64,000 bases of DNA, taken from contig CAMGYJ010000006.1 in NCBI GenBank assembly GCA_946122785.1, forward strand, positions 71,735,676-71,799,675, given 5' to 3'. The first letter of the stretch is position 1. Every line of letters starts with the position of its first letter. A program made the translations under genes and the position numbers. The notes beneath the pieces are model-generated. The model was not told where the DNA came from. It ran no database searches and was given only the letters and a program-made list of their open reading frames with translations. Positions 1-11,329 of the stretch are shown here, piece by piece. Source of the DNA: Linum tenue (Eukaryota; Streptophyta; Magnoliopsida; Malpighiales; Linaceae).

Positions 1-8
1 TCTAATCT

Positions 9-86
9 TCAATTTAACCGTCCCTTGCCAGAATTATCAAATTTACTCTCATCCACTGGGCTGCCACCATTTCTCTTTGCAGATAA
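9..86 (-). CDS. Terminal exon of an unidentified minus-strand gene (partial)
   Basis: On the minus strand a pyrimidine-rich acceptor ending TTTGTTTCAG lies immediately upstream of position 86. The exon then reads LSAKRNGGSPVDESKFDNSG followed by KGRLN and a TGA at 9-11. The reading is a short, polar, lysine- and serine-rich tail as is common for C-termini. I do not recognise the family. Upstream coding exons were not identified with certainty between here and about 1.7 kb; a possible first exon is given separately. The splice signal and clean open frame support a real exon, but an exon this small could be a chance match. Confidence 0.4.
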   Translation of the reverse strand, partial: LSAKRNGGSPVDESKFDNSGKGRLN

Positions 87-1640
87 CTGAAACAAAAATG
101 GGGAAAAATTAGATTATGCATTTGCCTACTATTATAGAACAAAACTGAAAAAGTTTATTTATACATCCTTCTATACCTTTGTTGCAAACAAATAGAGAGA
201 AAGAAATAAACAAATGTATTGCTTTACAATCTGATGGGAATTTAGAAAACAACAAAGATCAAGGCTACCTAAGAAGACTAAACAGGGGACTATGACACTT
301 ACCCACAACGACATAAGTATCACACTGAAGTTCTATGAAGAACCTAATAAGTGACTGCCATGTTATTACAACTTGAAGTTCAAAATACGTGCAAACCACA
401 AATATTCATAATCACCCTGCTAAGAACAAATTGCCAAGATGCAACCATCCTGCCTACTTTCTCTAGCATGATTTGATACAGTGTTCAAATATACACAATG
501 CTACTCTCTCTATGTGTAAGGCTCCCTCTGTAAACCCTCCAGTTCTGAATATAAACCCATTAAAGGACACAACATGGAAATTCTTCAATAAATAGACATA
601 ACAGCTACCAGGGAAAGGAAAATCACAGAAGTTTCAAAGCATCAGCACGCATCAACATATTTGTAGTGACAGCTTAATGACAAAATAAAAAAATAAATAT
701 AAGTATAGAAACTGGTTTTCAAGCACCAGCAACCATCCAAAGCAATGAAAGAATGAAAAAAGTCAATTCCAATACTAAACTTCTCTGATACTCATTGAAA
801 CAAAAATACCTAGCGCATGTAAAAATAGCTGACAATCAGATTGGCACCAAGCGCTCGCCGGAGTTGAGTTCCCTACACACAACAGTTAGATCGGAGAACT
901 CAAATCCAAAATTATGAATGAAGGTAAAGAGGAAAGTCATCAAGAGAGCAAGAGATCGGGACCTCACCGATTGATACGACCATTACCTTGACTCTGCCCG
1001 CAACGCACCTGGAAGATAGACTAAGTATACTTGTCCACAATATGCTATTAACTGGTTGAGTAAATGCTGCATCAAATCAGAGGAAAGTGACTCAGATTGC
1101 AACTGAGTTTATTAAAAGCGCTCGTGAAGGACTTGAGCTTCCCTACAATCGTTTCTATCTAGAGACTCTGTGTGTCGACGATTCTCTATATTGTAGTGCG
1201 ATTCTCATCAGCGCCAAACAAAAGTTTCCGCCGCCCATCTATCCATCATTAGCGACATTAGTTACCAAGCTTCACTCCGCTGGTTCCTTCAACCACCCAT
1301 ACACCAAATGAGGAAATGAGACATCAAAACCATACAAAGACAAAGCAAACCCAATTGTGAAAGTGGGAAAGAGACCAAATGCCAATCACCTTTAATAGAA
1401 AGCGATCCAAGAAACGTGTAGGTCCAAAGAAGGCGTAGCAGCATTTTGAGGGCTCGCCAGCAACAATCCTCCGCTTCTCACAGACCACCGCTATCTGGAA
1501 GCTCCCACAACCTCAACCCAAAGCTTCAAAGCACAAAATCAAAGAAAGATCGTCAAAATCGAACAGCGAAAACACTCAGCAACATGGTAGGCATAAAACT
1601 GATATTGTAAACCTTGAACAATTTCACTTCTCATAATCAC

Positions 1641-1710
1641 CTCTAATCAAACGGAACTTGTGAGTATGGCCCCCCTCAGTACCTTTGGCAGACCCATCTA
1701 TATCCGCCAT
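1641..1710 (-). CDS. Possible first coding exon of the same minus-strand gene
   Basis: Minus-strand ATG at 1710 opens MADIDGSAKGTEGGHTHKFR then LIR, and ends at AGAG|GTGATT, a good splice donor. The sequence upstream (1711-1850) looks like a purine-rich leader with GAGAGAAG repeats. Additional donor- and acceptor-like sites at about 990-1010 and 1400-1560 could be leader or alternative exons. No family is recognised and the link to the exon at 9-86 is inferred only from strand and distance. Confidence 0.25.
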
Positions 1711-3754
1711 TGATTGCTATGATTCTCTCACCGCCTAAAAGACCAAGAAAATAGATTAAGCAGAAGTGAGAAGAGAAAGCTAAACAGAGAGAAGAAGTGA
1801 GAGGAGGAAGAAAGATAAAGAGTGAGTGGTTCGAAAGCAATGATGGAAGAAGTTGCTAAAAATCCTTTCTTTATCCTCCTCTGATGTGTGGCAACATAAA
1901 CAACAACGTGGCTTCTATTTCACCAAGTATACTTCCCTCACAGCTCACCAATGTTCTCATTGCTCCTCTCGTCTAACCAAAGCCTCTCTGCGATCAACGC
2001 ATAGAGAACTGAGCCCCAATTCAGAGAAGCCAAAGAAATCAAAAGAGAGCAGACATCACACATCCATCCCATCAGCAAACCCAGGCTGCTTTATGGCCTT
2101 ACCGTGTCTAGTCAGCCGATCTGTGACCAATGCGATTTTTCCCTCAGCCTCCTTCAGTTCTCGCAAAGGGTTTCGCGTCAGACTCAAAGCCCTGCAAAGA
2201 TACCAGATGAAGCAAAACGACGGCAGGAGAACACAAAGGGCCCACTACATCTCAGCAACCAATCAAAAGAGAGTGAACAGGAAAATTAGGTCTAAATGAG
2301 CAGTGAAAAGGTTTCTAGATGTACAGTGCCAGTTGTTTTTAGCCGTTATACTTTTAATGATATAAGACTATAGTTAGCCTCTGCAATTTTAATTCCTTCA
2401 ATAATATTTCTGTCCAGATTATTAATATTGAAATTAGTAATTACTACATTTCGTTCACGAGTTTAGATTCTTTTTTGACGAAGGAGAACCCTTATTTGCG
2501 GTCGGTGCTGACAGTGAATTCGTTGGCAGGTCAAAATTCGGGTTTGCAGCCCTGGGACAGCCGATATTAGGAACCGGGTGATTAAGCGAAGGCTTTAATT
2601 TCCAGGCATTTTTGGTAATCCAGAATACAAACGTGATCAGTACGACAACACTTTGTGTGCGCTGCCACACTTAGTGGGTGCACAACTCAAACAACCACCT
2701 CTAAGTCCAGGGCCCTCCAACATTAGAGTATAATTAAAGACGGAACGAATCACTGCCGTCTGTCACCAGTTTTCAATCGCTAGCCTCTCGAATTATCGTG
2801 TGTCGTTTCGCCAACTAGGCTAGGCTAGTAATTGTTTGCAATGAAATGAATCCTCAATAATTCAGAGACTTTTGAGGATAGGGATTGCAACTTTGCAAGT
2901 CATAATGACTTGAACAACTAATTCGAACAGGCTGAAAGTGACACCACAAGGAATAGAACGGCTTACGGCCTGATCGATATAATGTCACATGCTTTGTCTA
3001 GCCAGCTCATTTACGTCATTTTGTGTTCATTCATACCGTTTTATGCTCATCCACGTAAATGGTGATTTACGTAAGAGTGTTTTTCAAGTAAATAGAAATT
3101 CACACATTTCCCCTCTAATAATTTGTATTGGCTATATTTTATGGAATAAAATTTTGGATTATCAATTAAACTGCAAAAATATGTTGCATTGATCATAATC
3201 TACACAATGACATCCATTTCGATATATTTCAAAGTCTAAATTTTTTTTTTCTCTATTTTACAACGTCGTGAATAATTAACAATAGGCGCGCGCGAATGAA
3301 CATCGGGTTGCGTGACCTGACATTATTTGGTTGCGTGAATAATCAACACATACGCTTACATGAATAACGCAAATATAAAACGTGAACGAACGAAACAAAA
3401 TACGACGCGAATACAACAAATATGGCGTGTAATAACCCAAAATCAGCCACAAGAGAAATTGCCATCTACCAAATTAAAGAAGGCAGAAGCTCAGCGACTC
3501 CAACGCGGATTCATCAATTCACGCAATTGACCGGACCGGTGGGGAGGTAGCTAGCTAGCTAGCAGCAGCAGTTACCCTAGTAGCTAGAGGGGGTTTAATT
3601 AATTTTTCACAATCTTAGTTTACAATTTATTAATTTGAATAATAAAAACAAATCTACTGAGATTTCCAATACAGTTTGAATGTGGCCAACAGTTGGTTGT
3701 TGAGGGACTTCAATGCTCTCTCAAATCAAAACCACGACGCTAGCTTTTTGGGGT
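1711..3754. other. Intergenic, no supported gene
   Basis: Several open frames of 60-150 codons occur (for example 1853-2299 plus and 2455-2670 minus) but they have no recognisable domains, no consistent splice context and ordinary intergenic composition. The last part is AT-rich and precedes the TATA box of the glycine-rich protein gene. Confidence 0.6.
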
Positions 3755-3762
3755 TATAAAAA
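3755..3762 (+). promoter_or_regulatory. TATA box of the glycine-rich protein gene
   Basis: TATAAAAA stands 74 bp upstream of the chosen ATG at 3836, which leaves a leader of about 40-45 nt. It shows that the longer in-frame opening from 3713 lies upstream of transcription and is not translated. Confidence 0.75.
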
Positions 3763-3835
3763 GACCCCATTCTCATCAGACTTTCCCAAACCAAGTTTCC
3801 CAAAAAAAAAAAAAAAAACAGAAAGGCGAGAGAAT

Positions 3836-4774
3836 ATGGGGAAGGGAAGTGGGAAGAGGATTGCTGCTGTGGTGTTGTGTTTGGTTTGCTTTCAGGTTCT
3901 GGCGGGGAGTGTTTTGGCCAGGGATTTTGTGGGGAAGTATGAGGAGGAGAAGAAGGGGTTCCGTAGGGGCGGCGGGCTCGGCGGCGGGTTCGGCGGCGGC
4001 GGCGGGTTTGGTGGAGGCGGAGGGTTGGGCGGTGGTGGCGGGCTGGGAGGCGGGGGTGGAGCGGGTGCAGGGGGCGGGTTTGGCGGAGGTGCTGGTGGCG
4101 GCGGCGGGTTGGGCGGCGGCGGCGGGTTAGGAGGCGGCGGCGGTTTAGGCGGTGGGATTGGTAAGGGTGGTGGACTAGGCGGCGGCATTGGCAAGGGCGG
4201 GGGAATCGGCGGTGGGATCGGAAAAGGTGGAGGACTTGGCGGCGGAGCAGGTGGTGGGATCGGAAAAGGTGGAGGTCTAGGTGGCGGAATAGGTAAGGGA
4301 GGTGGGCTTGGGGGCGGTGCCGGCGGTGGGAAGGGCGGGGGACTTGGCGGCGGAGCAGGTGGCGGATTTGGCAAGGGCGGAGGACTTGGTGGTGGAGCCG
4401 GCGGAGGTGCTGGTGGTGGGTTTGGCAAGGGAGGAGGACTCGGCGGTGGTGCTGGTGGTGGAGCCGGCGGAGGTGCTGGAGGTGGGTTTGGAAAGGGTGG
4501 AGGAATAGGAGGAGGAATCGGCAAGGGAGGTGGATTCGGCGGTGGAGCCGGCGGCGGGGCTGGTGGAGGAGTAGGAGGAGGTGCCGGCGGTGGAGGAGGG
4601 TTCGGCGGCGGCTCGGGTGGAGGAATTGGGGGAGGATTCGGGAAAGGCGGCGGGATTGGTGGAGGAGTGGGCGGCGGGAGCGGAGGTGGAGGTGGGTTTG
4701 GAGGAGGCGGCGGAGCAGGGGGTGGATTCGGTGGTGGCGGCGGTGCCGGAGGCGGGTGGGGCGGCGGACATTAG
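3836..4774 (+). CDS. Secreted glycine-rich cell-wall-type protein
   Basis: The 312-residue product starts with a basic n-region and a hydrophobic core (IAAVVLCLVCFQVLAGSVLA), a typical secretory signal peptide with likely cleavage after ALA. A short charged linker (RDFVGKYEEEKKGFRR) follows. The remaining about 260 residues are almost wholly GGX repeats, mostly GGGLGGG, GGGAGGG, GGGFGKGGG and GGGIGKGGG, ending in GWGGGH. This is the classical structural GRP architecture of plant cell walls. Lysines occur almost only as GKGGG, every 12-20 residues in the middle. The ATG at 3836 is chosen because a TATA box lies 74 bp upstream and it directly opens the signal peptide. There is no intron. The exact GRP subgroup cannot be given. 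Repeat number may vary between alleles. Confidence 0.9.
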   Translation: MGKGSGKRIAAVVLCLVCFQVLAGSVLARDFVGKYEEEKKGFRRGGGLGGGFGGGGGFGGGGGLGGGGGLGGGGGAGAGGGFGGGAGGGGGLGGGGGLGGGGGLGGGIGKGGGLGGGIGKGGGIGGGIGKGGGLGGGAGGGIGKGGGLGGGIGKGGGLGGGAGGGKGGGLGGGAGGGFGKGGGLGGGAGGGAGGGFGKGGGLGGGAGGGAGGGAGGGFGKGGGIGGGIGKGGGFGGGAGGGAGGGVGGGAGGGGGFGGGSGGGIGGGFGKGGGIGGGVGGGSGGGGGFGGGGGAGGGFGGGGGAGGGWGGGH

Positions 4775-6982
4775 TAAAACGGCGGTGATCACGTCCCCCT
4801 CTCCTGTCGTGCATGCATGCATGCACGCATTTGATAAGAGGAGCTCATGAGGAGATCCAATCCAACGAGGAACTGAACAAAAAAGGGATTTACAGTCGTT
4901 AATTAATAATTATTCCCATTCGCAATTCATGTGTTTCTTTCTTTTATTTTATCACCTGTATTGTAATTTGTAAGAGACTAAGAGTTATTGTAATTCGACT
5001 AAAAATGTTTTATATTATAAAATTATAATCTCTCGTTGTTTATTTGAAGAAGTAATCAATATCACACCTACTTGCACACCACACTTACCACAACTACCAT
5101 GCCACATGCATATTAATGAGCATAATATGGTTAAAAAATAAAAAAATAAAATGAAGAAAATTGGTGAGGAAATTGAAGCAGGAATGTTGGGCTTTGGAAT
5201 GGTAGGTGTGGGGAATTATGGGAGATGGGCCCAAATGGGAGAGTGCATTTAAAGCCTGGTGTTGTGTCTAGAACAGACAGAGTGGCCTATCGTCATTATT
5301 GTGATTGAAAATTAATTCATGGGTAAAAGATAGACTGGGCTGTTCCCCGTGGGAAGCCGAAAACAGTGGTCCATTAAGCTCTGTAGGAATTGGGCCTCAG
5401 GCCTTTGATTCGGTAGTTACTAATTAGTTGCAGGCGATACGAAGATTATCGTTGACAAATGTGTGAATCAGAGATTCAAGGGACAGTAAAATTTCCAGAC
5501 TTTGTGATTCTATTGGGGGTAGTTCAGGTGATCTTTGTGGGTCATTTTTGAAACAGAGTAAGCTCATTTTAGTGGCTCGACAGGCTCTGTCTTTGTCACT
5601 TCATTCTCAATCGAGGTTCGATTACTTAGCGTGGTTAAAGATATAGATAGGTTTTGTATCAGGTCATGAACGGGATCTATTTATGAATCTCTGAATGAGA
5701 GTGATTGATTGGCAAAAACAAATTTTTTTTGGAGTTTTCCTTTTCCGCTTTAATTTTGCGATTGCTAATGCGTTGCGCGTTCTCAAACTCGACTCGTTTG
5801 CGGTTCTATTTATATGCCTTTATGTTATAAAAGGTTGTCAAATCGGAAATCATTAAGGAGGTTTCACGAGTAGTTTGAGGTTCAATGATTGGATCGGGTG
5901 GGTTCAACTAGTTTAAGTTGGGTTTGATAGAATACGTGAGAAAACCTCTGATACCAATTATGTATATGTATCATGTATGACATATTTTAAAACAAACTCA
6001 CTAATCTACATTAATATATTACCAAATAAATTTCCGCAATAAATATACTTATTACCAAATTATCCATCCTCATCTTCAAACACGATAAGATTAGCTGATT
6101 TTGACTAATTTAACCCGATTTTGTATTTTTTTAGACACCAATCCACCGTCTATTTCAACCGTTCATATGACCATGCCGGTTGGACAAAATCGAACCGACC
6201 AGCCAAATATTGGTTCGACAACCTTGATCATATAACACAAACACATATAAATTTGAGATACGCTATCACATAATCCGCTTGATCGTCACTAATGCATTGG
6301 GTAAAAAATAACTTGTGCCGGTAAAACCCCCTTTTCTTTTTCTTTCTAAACGAAATAGGACGGGAAAATCAAAATGTTCTCCCTTGCTCTCTGTAACAAT
6401 GACAGCCAAATTCGCCAACCCTTATGATGACAAGTTCAAGAAAAAGAGAAGATCTTTAGAAAGGCAGCCAGTTGGGCAAAGAAAATGGACAAGTAAAGCA
6501 GTAGCTTCCACTGTCCAGTTCCCTCTTCTTCTCCGCCACACAGCGTTCAAAGTTGTTCCACGAAACAACAACAGCTCGTCACCAGCTGTATTGTAGGGCT
6601 AATTCTTCCTTCCATCATGGCTTTTTTTTTTTGCCCACCACTTGCATTTACAGCAGGTAAACCGAAAACTAGCTTTCCCCCATCATTAATTATCCTCCAA
6701 AATGGGTGAATTGTGAGACCAAATAGTTGTGTGCCGGCCGGACCATTTTGGTCTGCCGCTGATGGGCAGAGCAGAGGAGGCCGGGCAAAATTTGACTAAT
6801 TCAATTGCCGGTCCCATCCCACTTGGTTAAAAACTTTAATCATATTCTGGGTCTTCTTTTCCCCACCTCTTTCCCTGTGATCTGCAGTGTGAAAATTCCC
6901 CTGTGGCAGGTGATTTGAATAGAAAAATCAATTTCCCTGTTTGCTCTGCTCATTGCTGCCTGCTACTGTGTACATCAACACC
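4775..6982. other. Intergenic region with 3' UTR of the GRP gene, no gene seen
   Basis: The first 250 bp hold the GRP 3' UTR, with a small CATGCATGCATG palindromic run at about 4811 and AT-rich polyadenylation-like sequence near 5010-5035. The rest is AT-rich DNA without a convincing coding region. A 93-codon opening at 6315-6596 has no recognisable features. Confidence 0.6.
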
Positions 6983-6988
6983 TCACTT

Positions 6989-7005
6989 TCTCTCTCTCTC
7001 TCTCT
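6989..7005 (+). promoter_or_regulatory. CT-repeat tract at the start of the NPGR2-like transcript
   Basis: An uninterrupted TC dinucleotide run lies upstream of the leader exon. CT-rich tracts of this kind are common at plant core promoters and 5' UTRs. No TATA box is obvious nearby. Confidence 0.45.
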
Positions 7006-7920
7006 GTCTCACTCTGAAAGCATTAGATTTCGTAATTTAATGCGGAGATTTTCCAGCTTGTTAAAGAATTCCGTTGTTTGAAAACACAAGTTGGGCGGAT
7101 TTGGGGAAGGCGAGGGAGAGGGGGAGAAGAAAAAGAGGCAGAGGTAGGAGACGCCGAAAAAAACAAAACTTTTGGGGAAGAAAGATAGAAAGCAGTGTAT
7201 TAGCTTTGGATTCTCGGTCGTGGAGATGTACTGTGGTGGTGGGATTGATGGGTTGTGGGCTCATTCGATGCTTTTCGGATATGAAAGGTACTTTCTTTCT
7301 TTTCCTTCTTTGGATGAGCTCTTGATTTGATTCCCCTAATTCGCGTTTTCCTTGATGTGTGTTTTTTAAGTCAATTGTTTATGGTTCTAGTCTCCTACCC
7401 ATTTCGGTTTCTTTCCAAAGTTGTGATATTTTTTTGCCGGATTCCTCCTGTATTTCATCTGGGTTTGGCTTCAATTCTTCCACGAAACAAACATCTCTAT
7501 CTGTTTAGAGTTCCTGGGTTCTCAACCTTCTATCCCCCCATTTACTTCTGTGTTTGTTGTATGTTGATCATGTGTTTATTGCGTGAGTTCAGAAGCTTTG
7601 GGGTTGAAATCCCGCTGCGCCTTAGGCTATGGAGAGGCAATTTGAATGATGTAATTGTTGGTCATGGTATGGGGTTCAGTGTGGTTGATTGAGGAATAGG
7701 ATGAGCAAGAAGAACTGGCAATTGGGGGGGCTATGGTGTTCTCTAGATGGGTCTGATGTCGTCTCCAGAATTGGAATTTAGGGTCCATGGTTCTTATGAA
7801 CTTAACTATATGGTTTTCAGTTCCTGACAGTACTCTAATTGCTGTTCCTTTTCTCTTCTTCTTCTATTTGGTTCCTGTTTCTGCTGTCAATTGAAAGAGT
7901 TCCCAGGGTTTTGAGAGATA

Positions 7921-10900
7921 ATGACACTTAAGTCTCGGGTTCAAAACTGGAAGCTTCGATTTAGTGTGAGGTTCAGGAAAATGATGAAGTGTATGCGCTC
8001 TGTGGAGCAGTTGGGAGTCGATGATATGGCTGCTTCGTCTTCTGAGTCTTTAGCAACTAGGGACTATTCAGCAAGTGGCTATTCGTCTCGGGCTGCTGAG
8101 GTTGATTCCAAGCTTGATAATAGCAACATTGAAGAAGCAGAGTCGTCCCTTCGTGAGAGTGGGTTTCTAAATTATGAGGTACAGTGTTGAATCAAGTTTT
8201 TCTTTAACAAGTTCATGTTCTACGCAAAGAATGATTAACAACCCCTTGGTGAGTAGCAGAAGAGCATCGTTGTTGTCATCTTATAACAAATAGCAGGCGG
8301 CATTCTTGACTTGGATAGTGCTTGCTCAGTTTATAACATAGTTTTGGTTTTGAATGAAGAAATCTTTTGGCAGGATTCATCTTTCTACTATTCATGATGC
8401 TAATTTTGGCTTCCCCCAAATATTTAGGAAGCAAGAGCATTGTTAGGGAGGCTGGAGTATCAAAAGGGAAATATTGAAGGTGCACTTCATGTCTTTGAAG
8501 GAATAGACATAGCTGCAGTGACTTCTAGGATGAAAGTCGCATTATCTAAGAAATTGGATCATCAGAATAGGCGCCGGTCCCAAAGTGATCCTGCTCCACC
8601 CATGTCCATGCATGCCATCAGCTTGCTTCTCGAGGCTGTTCTTCTCAAGGCAAAATCATTGCAGGGTCTTGGAAGGTTTTCAGGTATAATTCATCATCTC
8701 TCATTTGACTTTCAAATTTCTGGTTTAAATGTTTTGCTATGTTTTGGTTCTTATTCCTAAGATTGGAACTGGTACTGTTTGCTTTGCTCATTTTCATTTT
8801 TGTTATGTTTTGTGCAGAGGCTTCCCAGTCTTGCAAAATAATTTTGGACACTGTTGAGTCTGCATTGCCAGATGGTGTATCAGAACAAGTTGCTGCAGAT
8901 TTCAAGCTGCAAGAGATTCTGAACAAAGCTGTTGAGTTGCAACCTGAGCTGTGTAAGCTTGCTGGGTCACCTGAAGAAGCTATAGTAGCGTACCGACGTG
9001 CCCTCCTCTATTACTGGAATCTGGATACAGAAACGACTGCTAGGATACAGAAAGAATTTGCCATTTTCCTTTTGTATAGTGGGACGGATGCAATTCCTCC
9101 AACGTTGCGTTTCCAAATGGAAGGTTCTTTTGTCCCAAGAAACAACATTGAAGAGGCAGTCCTTCTGTTGCTGATTCTGTTGAGAAAATTTGCTCTCAGG
9201 AAGATCGTATGGGATCCAACAGTCATGGATCATATATCTTTTGCATTATCTGTCTCGGGGGACCTAAGGGCGCTTGCTTATCAGGTGGAAGAGTTGCTTC
9301 CAGGGACTACCGAAAGGCAAGAGAGATTTTGTACTTTGGCTCTTTGCTATCATGGAGAAGGTGATAATGAAGTTGCCCTAAATCTTCTGAAGAATTTCCT
9401 GAAGGACAGAGAGAGTAAGAACTGCAACATGGAACTATTGCTTGCTTCTAAGATATGTGCAGAGAATTCAATGCAAGTTGATGAAGGGATTAATTATGCA
9501 TGCAGAGCTCTTTGTGACCCTGGAAGATGTGTCCAAATAGCAAGCATTAGTAACTGCCTCTTGGGTCTTTTACTATCGAATAAGTCAAGATTGGTTGCTT
9601 CTGATTCCGAAAGGGTTGTAAAGCAGTCTGAGGCAATTGAGAAGCTTGAACTTGCAGAGCGGACGATGAAAGAGAAAGACCCGTATGTTGTATTTCATCT
9701 GGCGCTAGAAAATGCTGAGCAGAGGAAGTTAGATGCTGCACTGACTTATGCAAAGCAGGCTTTAAGACTGGAAGCTGGGTCTTCCACAAAAACTTACGTG
9801 CTTTTGGCTAGAATACTGTCTGCTCAAAAAAGGTTTGTTGATGCTGAGACTGTGATCTGTGCTGCTATAGATCAGACCGGTAGGTGGGATCACAGTGAGC
9901 TGCTGAGAACAAAGGCGAAAATCCAAGTAGCACAGGGCCACTTAAAGAGTGCAATTGAGACATACACTCACCTTCTTGCCATTCTCCAAGTTCGAACTAA
10001 AAACTCTGGCATGGAGAAGAAACCTCACAAGGTATGGTGACTTACTTGGCACTCTTTATGCAGTAAGAATGACAATGGGGTGGCTATCTTAATAACACAC
10101 CCTCACCGCACTAAGCATGTTCTGGTTGGGAAATATCCGTGAGACACAGGTCAGCTCATTCCGACATGTGACTGGAAAAAAAACATATGCAAACATCTCA
10201 ATTTAAATATGAAAAGTTGTGAGAAAAGGCTTTCTGAATAAGAAGGGAATGGAATTACATAACTAATGACCCCAAATTATGAAAGAGATGGAGGCTCGTA
10301 TTAAGTCATAGCTGTATTAATTTATAGAGTAATTAAAATAGCATAGATATGAGTAATATACTCAGACCTAACAAAAAAGATATGAGTAATATTAGAGAAG
10401 GATGACTGTTGAGATAGACCAGACCAGCCTATTGTCATCCCATTATGCAGACACATTGTAATTGAAGTATTTTCTTAAGGACAAGGGTGATAGGATATTG
10501 GAGATAAACTTTTTCCCATGTTGATTCTTGCAGAGTAGCAGGAACAGTGATAGGAAGCTGGAGATGGAGACCTGGCATGATCTAGCTAACGTATACACGA
10601 GCATGTCTCAATTGCGAGATGCTGAGGTCTGCCTTTCGAAATCCATGGTTATCAACCCGTTTTCTGCGTCACGATGGCACTCCACAGGTAATCAGTTTCT
10701 TCTCACAAACCCTCCATTTCCCTCCCTTTCCAAAACCCTCATGGTATTACCAATTTCTTCTACAGGCGTACTGTATGAGGCGAAGGGAATGCACCAAGAA
10801 GCACTGGAAGCATATAAAGCAGCATTAGATGCCGAGCCAACCCATGTCCCGAGCCTGATATCCACTGCTTGTGTCCTCAAATGCCTCGGGGTCAACTCAT

Positions 10901-11082
10901 TGCCGGTCATCAAGAGCTTCATCACCGATGCCCTTCGATTCGACAAACTGAACCATTCTGCATGGTACCAGCTTGGATTGATCAACCAGGCTGATCCGAG
11001 TGCATCAGCAACCGATGCCTTGGAATGCTTCGAGGCTGCTGCTATGCTGGAAGAAACTGCACCTGTGGAACCATTCAGATGA
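7921..11082 (+). CDS. NPGR2: NPGR2-like tetratricopeptide protein (NO POLLEN GERMINATION RELATED)
   Basis: Five coding exons (7921-8178, 8428-8683, 8818-10031, 10534-10687, 10766-11082) join in phase to a 732-residue protein, close to the usual family length of about 740. A leader exon ends at 7287 (AAAG|GTACTT) and the 5' UTR intron ends at 7906. The N-terminus (KLRFSVRFRKMMKCMRSVEQ) is basic, followed by the conserved SSESLATRDYSASGYSS block. TPR-like repeats are seen at EARALLGRLEYQKGNIEGAL, around EEAIVAYRRALLYYWNLD, and in the C-terminal third (YEAKGMHQEALEAYKAALD). Plant NPG proteins were first described as calmodulin-binding and are known as subunits that bring PI4K alpha1 with HYCCIN to the plasma membrane; this role is from the family, not from the sequence. 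The gene looks intact. NPGR2 rather than NPG1 or NPGR1 is my best reading. Confidence 0.9.
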
Positions 11083-11329
11083 CCCCGGCTAGGTGCAGCT
11101 TTGTGGCGCTCTATAATTAAGCACAGTTAAGGTGTACATTGTAACTTTGAAGATGCATTTCCCCCCATATAATCTGTCAGGCATTAGTATATGATGATAT
11201 ACATATTATAGTACCAAATAGAAGGGGAAAAGAAAAGAGGAAACAATGATGAATCAATATTTGGCATTGTTGTCTATTTTTCACAGGTTTGAGTGATTTA
11301 TTTAGTTCCCCTTTTGTTGTGAAATATTT

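Noticed and set aside
1853..2299. 148-codon opening
   Set aside because: No domain, no splice context, and no conservation signal such as a low-complexity or targeting pattern.
3726..4826. Long proline- and arginine-rich open frames on the minus strand across the glycine-rich protein gene
   Set aside because: They are the complement of GGX codons, which lack stops by composition. The plus strand has TATA box, signal peptide and family match.
7074..7325. 83-codon opening as an alternative start of the NPGR2-like protein
   Set aside because: It lies in the leader exon and is cut by the donor at 7287; the conserved N-terminus starts at 7921.
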